Positions 38,101 through 50,100 of a stretch of DNA of 64,000 nt are shown here, in pieces. The stretch lies in assembly GCA_013397435.1 (NCBI GenBank), contig VZRG01002993.1, positions 1-64,000 on the forward strand, written 5' to 3'. This DNA comes from Erythrocercus mccallii. Its lineage: Eukaryota; Chordata; Aves; Passeriformes; Dicruridae. The position numbers and the translations under genes are program-made. Within the stretch, counting starts at the first letter, position 1; every line of letters starts with the position of its first letter. The notes beneath the pieces are model-generated. The model made no database searches and was not told the origin of the DNA. It saw only the letters and a program-made list of their open reading frames with translations.

Positions 38101-41100
38101 TAGGTTAAATAATAGGATGAAATTCTGTACTATGAGGGTGGTGAGGCACCTCACCACTGGAAGAAGTCTCCTAAGAAAAACTGCAGATGCCCCATCACTG
38201 AAAGTGTTAAGGCCAGGCAGGATGGCACTCTGAGCAACTTGGTCTAGTAGGTGTTGCCTGCCCATGGCAGGGACGGTTTAAAGTAGATGATCTCTAAGAT
38301 CCCTTCCAATCTATGTATATAATTAAAAAAAAAAGGTATTTTCAGATAGATATATATATAGTGTTATGTATGTGTAACATGGCTGGGGTCACAAAAGCTT
38401 TATCAGCATTCTTTGGATCTGAAAATTTTGTTAGCAGGTTATCTTCAAAATCCATGCTGAAACAGTCTAACCATATAATTACCAAATCCCTTTTACAGAA
38501 TGTCAGAACAGAATCGTGATTCTCAAAGCATTCTGCTTTGATAAGTTAGGAAGTCATTACGCTTCTGCAGTCTTTTACTCTGTTAACACATTTCTTCTCT
38601 TGCAAAAATAAATAATTTCTTCTTTTGTTGTAACAAGCTGCCAAGTTCCCAAACACTGACTCCTTTCAAGAATGTGGTTCCTTTTTTTCTGACACTGCTA
38701 CAGTATGAGCAGTTTTAGGTGGTCAGCAGCTTCAGAAACAGGAACTTTAAGGACATCAAATACTGTAAGAAGTGATTTATCAGACACTGGCAAAACTGTC
38801 ACAGAGGCAGATGTATGATTGATGTCCACATCTAATTATGTGCATGTAAATGCAAGACGATTCGACAAATGAAGACTTTCCATAAATTTGCAACATTGCA
38901 GCCCTTTTTTACAATAAACTAAACTTCTAAACATAAGCAAAAAAAAATACTGCGTTAAGAATTTGTAGCAAAAAGCATCAACTGCTGAGGGAGCATTGTT
39001 GCACAAGGGAAACAAGAATTGCACCTCCTGTATGAAGGCAGAAAGAAAAATCAGGAGACAGGAGGGAGAACATCTACTGGACATCTATTGGCCCAAGAGA
39101 TGGTGATTAACACAGCTGTTACTTTTGCTAAACCTCTCATACAGACTCCTAGAGAAGCAGAATTTTCCTTCAGTATTTTAACATTTATATTGCAATATAC
39201 GTAAAATTTTCGTCTCTCTCCTCCTTTGAGTGAGCTCAGGAAGATAGGATGCTTACTTCTTTTGGCTTCCTAAGATGAAAGGAGATGGCTTCAGTGGGTC
39301 TCCAGTTGTGTCTTGGAACAGGGCTTCTCTTAGGTGGATTTTTTTGACTATCCTGTTTAATCTTTCCAGCAGGTTATCTTCCAGAAACTAAAGTGTACAG
39401 AATCCACCTTTTAGTGGAAGGTGTCCCTGTCCATGGCAGAGATTGGAACTAGATGATCTTTAAGGCCCTTTCCAACCCAAACCATTCTGTGATAGCAGAA
39501 TAAGTCCGCTTTCAGAAGGCATTACAGCACATTGAGTTCATGGCCAAATAACTACCTAGTAGAAGTTTTGTGAAGAAAGTGGTATTGGGGTTTTGTCCAC
39601 TAAAACAGATTTTGGCGATAAAATTCAGTGTGTTTAATATTTTTTATGCTGTGTTCGAATCTGTGGCTTTGAAGAAGACTGATTTAACTCGTTGAAATGC
39701 TTGGGCATTTTGTGCTACAAACAGGGCTGCAGGCTTGAAGCATGATATCAGTGTTGTCTTTACAGGTGTCCCGGAGCTTCTCATCGGAGAGTTGCTCTGG
39801 AGAGAAGGAAAACCAGCAAGCTGCAAGCAGAAGCAGAGGGTGAGAGTGGTCTCGGCGGGCTGGAGCAGCCCAGCAGTTTATCTCCAGATGCTGATCAGGG
39901 AATAGTGCCAGCTGAGCCGAGCTTTACCTCGCCCGCCCTGCCTGCATGGACAGACGAGCCCGGCATTGACAATCTGCCTTTTGAGGAGAACACAGTAGCA
40001 GACAGTATGTCATCACTTATCTTCTCAAGTCTCTTTTATCAGATGTGGAAACATTTGTGGTGTCAGAGTTTGTCTCTTACCAACTGTGAATGTGCATCTT
40101 CATCTTTGACTCTTTCCTTTTGCAATTTCTGGAGAAATATTAGTGGGTTTTGATTATGTGCAAGTTTACAACTGAGTCACAGTCACAGAAAGGAAAGAGA
40201 TATCTCAGAGTGTGTGTTATCTACTGTGGTGCTGTATTGTCATTTATTGTGTCATAGTGCAGTAGTTCATGTTAATCTGCTAGTGGGGCTGGCATCACAA
40301 GTGAGATGGAAGGAGTGTAGTTTCTGTAAAATTACAGAAGTTTTCTAAGATGAGATCTACTTTTCCGTCTTCACCCATTCCTCCCAACTGGATTAGCAGC
40401 GTTCTCAGACACTGAGTGCTGTTCAGTTCAAGCAAAAAGGCAGCTGAATTACTGCACCCATCTGCACCAAATGAGCAGTAACACCTTTAGCATCTGGGAT
40501 TTTAGAGAGGAAGAACTGAGCCTTACCACAGAGGAAGGTGGTCCTGTTCCCTTTCTTCTCCTCTATATTTGCCATCCTTTAGCATTCTCCTTTTTCCTCT
40601 TTAGTAGTCTCCATGTTTGCTTCAGAAATGGGGTCCTTCAGTTGACTCAGTAACTCAATAGCAGCTCCTCATGCAATTGCAAAACAAAGAGGTTATCATG
40701 GGGTAACCCCTAAAATACATTTTTATCATCATCACCAAATGTCACTCCCCAGGTGACCCAATGAAGGATATAAAATTTATTATAAAGGATGGAATCCAAA
40801 GAGTTCAGAATATCCTATTCCAATCCAAATGACCCCATTTCAGGAAGTATAGATGCTGCTAAATCATTAGCTCCTTTCTAACAGGCTAGGGTTTTCAACA
40901 AGTAGTGGAACTGATCCATTTGCACTGGTTTAGCTTTTTGTTAAACTGCTGCTTTGTGGCCTGTCTACATTATTTTTTGGTGATTTATTTTATTGGAAGT
41001 GAATGAGGTAGAGAAGATACTAATTGTCTTTCTTTTTAAAAATAATTGGCAGCAAATCAACAGCCACCTACCTTGCCTGAAGGAGAGATCACTACTATTG

Positions 41101-44100
41101 AAATTCATCGGTCCAATCCTTATATTGAATTAGGAATTAGCATAGTGGGTGGCAATGAAACACCTTTGATCAACATTGTCATTCAAGAGGTTTATCGAGA
41201 TGGGATCATTGCCAGAGATGGAAGACTGCTTGCTGGAGACCAAATACTTCAAGTATGAAACCTAATTACATATTCTGTCTGCTTGCTTTCTATTCACTCC
41301 TTGCAGAATTGTTGTTAAAATGAGATGGAAGATTTTTCTTGTCAAACTGTTGTGTCAATGTTAGCTTTGCAATTATCAGTTGGAAAGCAAATTAATATTC
41401 AGAGGGGAGCCTGTTGTTCTAGCACTTTTGGCTATCATGCTTTATGCTGTTTGTCGGACCAGTCCCTGGAATTGTCTTTCCTCCCTAGCATCTGTTGTCA
41501 ACATTTAAAATACAAGTTTATCTTTCTGTTTTTAAATGCTGTGGGACTCGGTCCTTATTTCAACTTTATGCATGCATTCCAAAGGAGCCCAAGGTTATTT
41601 CTGGCTATCAAGTTGGCGTAACTTGTCCTATATAAAAAGCAATTTGTGGATTGTACAGCTGGCTTCATCTAAACTGTTATTTTAATCTGGCTTTAGTATT
41701 GCCTTCCAAAAGGTGAGGCAGTTGACTGGCATCTTTCAGTATGTATGAAAGACTCAGTGATAGGCTTCAATGGAAGGATTTAAAGCAGGGTGCTTAAAGA
41801 ATTTAAAGAAAAAAGTATTTAAAGTATTTAAAGAAAAAAATAAACAAAATGCAAGTTGGTTTTGATCGAGTGTGTATTTTTGTTTTGATTTTAAGTAATT
41901 AGCCACAGGCAGTAGAAAAAGATGAAATTCTATTAATTTTGAAGTTTCAGCTTTTATATTAGGGGAAGGGGTTGTTTATACAACACTTAAGAAAGGCAGT
42001 AACTGAGACCTGCATAAACAGAACAGTCATCTAGCTTCTATTTTTAATCATTCCACCTGAAATAAATGTATTATTATCAATTCAAAGTTACTTCAGTAAG
42101 AATGTTTGCTTTTGATCTGGCAGCCTAAGATCAGTCCAAATGTAGTTGTAAGCCTTCTTTATTTCACTGTTTTGAAATCAAGCCGATAGGCGTAGCTTAA
42201 ATACAGTAGTTAGCCTTGGAATAAAATTAGTTTGCACTTGAGAAAATAAAGTCCCTTTTGAGAAATATGCCTTTTTCCTCTTGGAGTTTAAGCATAGTGG
42301 CTGGCCAAGAAACCAGCCCAAGAGGTTTCCAAGATGTTGCCTTTTCAAGAGGTTTCCAAGATGTTGCCTTTTCAACAAGTAATTGCAGACACTGACTGAA
42401 TGCTGCCTCATTTATTTTTATACTAAGGGCTCTACTTGTTTGACAGAATAGGGAGCTTGAGTTCCAGTGAAGCTTTGGAAATTCCTGCTGTTTGGGCAGG
42501 TGTCAGTTACAGTTTCCAAAGCCATAAATGGCAGTGAATTGACTGTAAGTAGGAATTTACTAGCTGTAGTGAGTCTTCCCTATCAACAGCCTGGCAGTGG
42601 GGCTGTCAGATGCTACGTGGGCGTCTATGAACGTCCTCTCATAGCAAGGGAGAGGTACAGAGGGTAAAACCTGAATTTTAGGGGGAGATAGAATATCTTT
42701 ATTTCTTTGAATTTATCTGTGCAGATGCTGAGCTGTTGTATTAAAATGATCAGGTTCAATCTCTGCCGTCTGTAATTAGGTGCACTTAGGTGCAGCTCAA
42801 CGTGCACACTTTGGTTGGATATTTCTGAAAATGTCTTCCAGGGCTTTTATGAGCTGTAAAGGTCTAAAAGAAAGAGCCAGAAAGGACTGTGAGATGAAAC
42901 TCAGCATTTTCTTGCCTAGTCAAACAAGAAGTATTACCCTTTTAAGAGCTGTGGGAACAGCATTTAGTAACAGCTACATAAAAGCTTGTGTTGTCTGCAA
43001 GGTACAGATAGGTGCCTAACATTTTCAAAATGCTCTACAAATGGTCTCTTTTTTTGTGCTGGACTGTGACTGTAATTCATGTGAAGTGTGTCCTAATGAG
43101 AATCTCTTTCCCCAAGAAGTGCTAAGGCTGTTTTTATTCTGAAATTTTGAGCTGCCTTATAGAAAGAAGAATTATATTTTATTGCATATATTCTTCTGTG
43201 CCTTTTGAGTGCTCCCGTATTTTATGTATTTACTTTAGCTAGCTACAGTTAAAAATAAAAATGGATTTAATTTAAGGGCTCTGATGGATGGGCCCTAGTT
43301 GTTTTTGTGGGAGGCAGCTCTAAATGTTATTTCTCGTAGCTTTGCCTCTTTTCCTTCTTCCCAAGGTTACAGCCTGTCTCAGGGCAGTAGCAAAGCTAGA
43401 CACCACCGTGGTTCTATCTGAGCTCATGATGCTGCCAGCAGCAGTGGCTTTTGCTGGGTTTTGGGCTGGAGGTGTTTCTCAGGGAGGATGTAGTCCTCCT
43501 TCACCACTGGAAACCATCACAGCCAAATGGTTCAGCACAGACTTCTGGGAGCCCCTCAGCTCAGATGTGTGATGTAAATGTGGCAGCTGTTGTACATGGG
43601 TTACTTTGTGTATTTTTATAATTTTAATATTGCTATTAGATGGTGAGAAGCTGCATATTTGATTTTACTTAGGTTGCAATGGATAGTATTAAAAGGCTTA
43701 GTAAGGCACATCAATCAGTATAGACTATTTGGTGTTAGTTTCTATCTGCTGAAATCATGGGGCAGGGGTTCCTCCATCAAGGCTAAGGATGAAATTCTAA
43801 TGTTAACTTTGAATCCTTTCTTAAAAAACAAGGCAAACACAGCTTTTGTGCTGAGTTTTTGTCATACTTCTCTTTTCTGCCAAATCTTGTTGTACTGTCA
43901 GTTCTTAATTTTACAGTGCAAGAAATGACTGAAGATTACACAAAAGATCTTTGTATCAGTGGGCTGTATAACAAACACAATTCTTAGTTCAAGGTAGAGA
44001 AAGTTTAATCTCTTTTTCATTTACAAGTGAATTTTGGGTGATACAGGTCTGAAACTCTGGCCTAGTTGAAATCTGTGGAAAATCTTAAGTTATGCTAAGA

Positions 44101-47100
44101 TTGAGAATTAGTACAAATACCTTTTTTCTACTGTCTTAATGAATCAAGTTCATTATTCTTGACTTCAGTTTTTTCAATTTTTTTTTCACATAATGAAAGT
44201 ACTGCATATTGTAAGACACAAGCTTGCTTCAGAGATTTGGATGAATTCTTTTTATAGCTATTATTTCGCAGTTTTAAGTGATGTTGGGCTTGACGCTGAA
44301 AGCACATGCCATGTTCTTCTCTTGGAGAATAAACAGTGTAAAGGTCTAAGGAAGACAAGTATAGGAGACCAAGAGGACAAAAACCTTGGCCTGTGATGGC
44401 AGAGGGTGTTCACTTTTGGGAATATGTTGTCATCTTTGTGGGAGAAGGCCTAAAATAAGGGGAAGCTTAGATTGGATATTAGGAAAAGTTTCTTCACAAA
44501 AGAATTGTTAAGCACTGGAACAGGCTGCCTAGGGAAGTGGTGGAATCACCATCCCTGGAGGTACTTAAAAGACACGTAGATGTGGAACTTGGGGACATGG
44601 TTTAGTGGTGGAGTGGGCAGTGCTGGGTTAACACTCGGACTTGAAAATATTGAAGATCTTTTCCAACCTAAAAATAAGTTTGTAGACTGAACATCCAGTG
44701 TGAGTTTGCAAGAAAGAATGGAAGGACATGAGAAGAAGCCTAGTAAGGTCAGAGATGTAGGTCGCTCTGAGGCTGGTTTTGCAGCGAGTGAATTGACTTT
44801 GGAAAGGACTTAACTAAACATATGGAAACATCATTGTGACTTTTCTTTTGCTGTTGTGTTGCAGGTCAATAGCTTTGACATAAGCAACGTGTCCCACAAC
44901 CACGCTCGAGCCGTGCTGTCACAGCCGTGCTCGGTGCTGCACCTGACGGTGCTGCGGGAGCGGCGCTTCGGCAGCCGCACGCACAACCACGCGGACGCGC
45001 CGGGCTCCGGGCGGGAGGACAGCTTCCAGGTGACCCTGCACAAGCGCGACTCCAGCGAGCAGCTGGGCATCAAGCTCGTGCGCAGGACGGATGAGCCAGG
45101 GGTCTTTATCCTCGACCTCTTGGAAGGGGGGCTGGCTGCTCAGGACGGCAGGCTCTGCAGCAATGACCGCGTGCTGGCCATTAATGGACACGACTTGAAG
45201 CACGGCACACCGGAGCTTGCTGCTCAGGTCATACAGGTAATTTGCTTTCCCTGCCCAAGCCCTTAGCTCGGCTTTATTTCTGGAGTCTGTTCCCAGACAG
45301 AACAGCTTGTGCGAGGCCTAAAAGCCCGTGTCAGTGTAATTTACAGTGATTTAATGTTCTGAAAGTAATAGTGAAGAACAGGATCTGCTTTGGCACCTAC
45401 CAGATGAACTTCACCTCCTCAAAAGTGAAAAATGCATTAGTCTTCCCTGGAATGCAGCCTGAAGATTAGAAGACAGCTGTTGTGAGCAAGGAGAGTAACC
45501 TACTGTAGCCTATTGCTCAGCAGGGAAGAAGAAATTATTGTGTTATTCTATTTATGTATGTATTGTATTTTAATCTCTCAGTAAGCTCTATAGAAGTGAG
45601 TTTTTTATTGATTTGCCTGTGCATGGAATTGAGTTAAAACAAGAAAGTCATTTATCAGATGTTAGAGTCAACAGGTAGCAGCTGGGAAGTCAAACAGAGG
45701 TTTTCCATGAGTTCTGCATGGTACAAATAATTTTCTGAGTGTTCAGAAAAGGGCTGTTTCCAATGTCTGGCTACGTTCTGGGCACGAATATTACCCAAAG
45801 CTTGTTGCAATGTGACATATGACCCTCCTGTGTCCTCGCAGGAAAACCTGTACTCCATGCCTTTCTCCTAGTCTGTAAGGAAGCAGATGCAGCACTTTGC
45901 TACTTCCTGTTGACGGGATGTTGGTGAAAATGTCTCTGTTTTTAGGAAAGTTGAAATATACCAATAGTACATTCCTGCAATCTAGTGCAGTCATCTTTGC
46001 TTAAAGCACCACATAGAGAACTCTGATACAAATGTGTAGTAAATACTTGTTTCCGGAATTATTTCAACAGTTTTCCTTGCAGTGAAATTAAAATAACAGC
46101 AATCTTGGGAATGGTCATTTCAGTTTCCCCATTTTTGTATACAGTGATTGGAATTTAGCATTGGGTAACTTTCACCTTTTGAGGTGTGGCTTTGCAGCAC
46201 TAAAGAGATGACGTTTTATTAATATCTGGTAACTGAGTCTCCCAGTATTCCCCAAAATCCAGAATATGATGGTGCTCATGTGTAACATCTTTCTTGCAAA
46301 TATCTTTGGGAAGTACCAGAGGTGTTCAGAGCTTTTGATCAAAAGCTGCAGATCTTGGAGCTATCACATAGGCATTTCTTCCATTTATTGCTGTATTGCT
46401 GTATTGCTGTATTGTGTTGCTGGAGTTTACAGAGGCTGCAAATGGAAGGGGGTGAATTTTAATGTTTGAAGCTTTGTAACACCAAGTGAGAAACGGTCCT
46501 TTTGACAAAGGATTTTTAGCTGATGTAAAGGTAACATCAGAGGTGAAGAAGGAATGTTAATTTCCCCTCCGTTCTGGGGGAAATTGCAAAAAGAAGCAAG
46601 TAAGGGAGTGTGCAGTCTAAAAAGGAACTGGAAAATAAGGTCTGCTGTTGTATTGTTTCACATTCGGTCATATGTTTTCCTCCCTTTCTAATAATCAGTA
46701 TCCTGTCCAACTTGATGATGTTTGATGACCTAATGTGTTCAACAGGCGAGTGGGGAGAGAGTGAACTTGATCATCTCTAGACCCCTGAAGTCACAGACAG
46801 TCAGCATTATCCGAGACGCCACCGGGACTCACAACAGCAGCTCACACCAACACCAGTCCCAGCAGTTGTTTCACAGCAGACCTAACTCACATAAGGTTGG
46901 TGCTTCTCCTTCTGAAAGGAAAAAATATTGGTTTTCTCATGTGGTGGTGTGTGTAGCAAGGTGAAACTAGAAGAAAGGATTTTTTTTAAACCTAATTAAT
47001 AAAAAAATGGTGATGATTTCCAAGCACTCAAGTCCTGCATCATGTCTGGAGTAGGAGCAAAAGATACACAACAGATTTTCAATATGGTTTTGGATTTGCT

Positions 47101-50100
47101 GACTACAGTGAAAGAAGCAAGTTCTGTGAGCTCATACAGCTGTAATTGTTAGACCTTGTCTAAGACAGTGGCTGGTACTCCTCCATGGAAGGGCTGTCAT
47201 TCAAGACTATTACAGTTTTTGTTGCTGCTGTGCTGGCCACAGCCAGGTGCCCACCATCCAGCATATAAAAGGATGTTGGAGGGATGTGTCATCTCTTTCA
47301 TGAGTCAACAGTCCTGGATGCAAGGCTGCTGAGTACTGCAGGGTCTCAGGCAGAGAGAGAAAGGCAAAATGAAGAGACTTCCATGAAGCTAATATCAAAT
47401 TATTTGGAAGACATGCAAAAATAGAGCCTGTGCTTGAGATGTTCTTGTAATTAGAAAAATACAACTTCTCACTCTTAAGAGGTTGACTTTGTGAAATAAT
47501 TCTTATGTTGACCATGTCAACAAATCTACCTTCTCACCTGTCCACTCTATTTGCTTTACTAATTTGCGTTATATACTTCTCTTGAGATAGCTTACAAGCA
47601 TTGATAGTATTTTCTTTTAAAAGTGGGGATCATTTCAGAAAAGAACAAATGAGGCTCTAAGGAAGGTTTTTTCCTCCTGAGGGACAAAGGTGAGGCTCCT
47701 GAAGACTGTGGCTGTGGGTATTTGTGACAGCACGAGGCCATACCCACACAGTGATTAGTTTGTTGATGTCAGAGCTTGAAGCAAGTTTGCATGTGCCAGC
47801 ATGAGCTGTGCTCTTACCACAGTTCCAGAGTTGATCCAAAGTTGGATGAGTGGATTTCCCTCACACATCAATGCTATCTGCGGGCTCTTTTAAAATTGGA
47901 AGTCTCATGTAAGAGCAAGTGGACATTTCTCATGGTTTGTATCATTTATCTTTCTCTCATTAACATGTAATTGGCTTTGAATCCTTGTGGCCTAAAATAT
48001 GTTTATATGATTGTGTGGCAGCAGTTGGTCCTGAAGCCTGAAGCCTTAGAAATGAACTATCTTTATAAGCTACAGTGTGTTTACATATAGCTACTTCCAT
48101 GATTAATGTGTGTGTGAGGAGCAGAGCCAGTCAGAAAGAGCACATGGCATTGGAGGTTAAAGAAGACAGTGTTGTCATTTTCTGAGAGAAAGCAATAGAA
48201 TATATACATATATACACTTCGAAGAATAACTCAGGTTACTTCTTTCATTATTTTGGATTCCTTGCAAGTATTTTGTCAATTTGAGATGCTACCACAGGTG
48301 TTTGTGCAGTGGTCAAATATCTTACTTAACAGCCTAAGGGAAAGGCTTCAGCAAATAAAATTTGCTTTGATTTAGATTTAAATCTTTTTTTATTGGGCAG
48401 AACTAAATACAAGCTGAACTTCATCATTCAGTTGTTGGAAAATCTAATATAGGATCTCTTCTTGGTTCAAGCTTGAGTCTTCATTATAATCATTAGGGAG
48501 GCTGCCCAAGGTACCCGTTACAAGCCATTAGCATTAATTTGCCTTAGTTTGTGCTCTGGGAGGTTCTACATACCAGCTGCAAAAGAGAACATGATGCATA
48601 AAGGCTTTAGAGGGTCTCTTACTGTCATCATGAAAACACATGTTTTCATTTCTTAGGAGCTTCTTTGTAGTTCTAGGGCTTATTCCAATGGAAAATGAAA
48701 TAATGCTGATGTTCAGCAAGACATAATAAGATTTGTATCTGGTTTGTCTCCAAACTTTTGACCATATGGTTTTGTAGTGCAGTCCTAAAATTTAGCCTCT
48801 TCCAGTGTAGGATGTTAAGAAAAACTAGAGTGAGATTTCAAGATGGGCCTTTATGAGCTTTCTATGTTTAAGTATCTACATCCATGGGGTTTTTGTTGGT
48901 GATTTGGGGTTTTTTTTTTGGAGGGGGCAGAGATCTGACCTAGAAGAAATCCAGCCAAAGCTGTTTCCCGCTACTTAGTCCTTTTAAACTGTTCCATTAA
49001 AGTGCCAAAGTGTGGTTTGAGGGTGTATTTAGTTGTTTTGTTCTGGTTTTTGGTTTTGGTTTGCTTGGTTCCTTTCCTTAGTTTTAACGTTATTTATCCT
49101 TATTAAACAGGATCTCTCCCAGTGTGTTACATGCCAAGAAAAGCACATTACTGTGAAAAAAGAGCCACATGAATCTCTGGGAATGACAGTGGCAGGAGGC
49201 AGAGGCAGCAAAAGTGGCGAACTGCCCATCTTTGTGACAAGTGTGCAGCCTCACGGGTGTTTGGCAAGAGATGGCAGGATTAAACGAGGTGAGGTTTGGC
49301 TTCCCTGGTGGCATGGCTACCTCTCGTTGCTTTTTGATCACTGCATTCTCCGGAGTCAGGTAGTGTCAAAAAGTCTTCTCACAGATGCAGGAAAATGCTT
49401 ATGGATGCTTTCCTTCATGATTTAATAATGGAAATACAGTATTTAGTGTTGCACTTTAACCTTTTATGGGAAAGGAATGTTTACAGCATGATAGCAGGGG
49501 AAGTGGATAAGATCAGGAAATGTATGGTTAAATTCTTTAAAGCTGATGGTAATCCCCTGAGTTGAGGGTCTGCTGTGATGCAGACACATCCTGGTTTTGT
49601 GTTTAATTTAGTGGGTTGTACCACATCTCTGTCCAAGGAATCTCTGCTCCCTGGTATAATATCTGAATAGCAGGGAAGCTCTGATGGCAGGCCACAGCTC
49701 ACCCACACAAAATTTGCCCCAAAAGCTACATCAGTGTTAATCCTGGTTCCCAAAAGCTTTCTTATCCTCTGGGACATGAGTTTGCTGGTCTTCAGGGGTG
49801 CTGCAGTACCTGTCCTTGTTCCTCAGCTTTGTAAAAAGGAATGAGGAGGTGGAGGTTAGGCTCAGCATAGGTGAAGGCAGTCCTGCATAAGTGATAGCAA
49901 AGCATTTGCTGATCAAAACATATTATGCCATACGTGAATCAGAGACTGCCTATGGGATCTCTGCGATTCACAGTTCATAGAATTACAGAATGTTTCACGA
50001 AAGAAATTTAGGAAAAAATCTTCACAGATTGTACATTTAAAAGAACAGTGTGGGAGCATCCTTCTATGCTTCTGAGAAAGGGAGATTTACACCCACACAC

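Larger units (their letters stand above)
32107..39765 (+). other. LNX2: LNX2 intron 2 (7.7 kb)
   Basis: The intron begins with GTGAGT and ends with TCTTTACAG. It holds three CR1 fragments (about 34368, 38029 and 39405), a G9 run near 33270, an A-rich tract at 35823-35870, a T13 run at 37460 and a short TA repeat at 38350. I see no other gene in it. Confidence 0.9.
41253..44864 (+). other. LNX2: LNX2 intron 4 (3.6 kb)
   Basis: The intron starts GTATGA and ends TGTTGCAG. It contains a 27-bp tandem duplication at 42319-42374 and a CR1 fragment about 175 bp before the next exon. I see no gene. Confidence 0.9.

Noticed and set aside
44919..45203. 94-codon minus-strand frame opposite LNX2
   Set aside because: It is exactly antisense to the CpG-rich LNX2 exon and reflects its composition.
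49976..50035. Possible antisense CR1 tail
   Set aside because: A CATAGAATTACAGAATG-like block is suggestive, but the following sequence does not continue the CR1 order, so the match is too weak.
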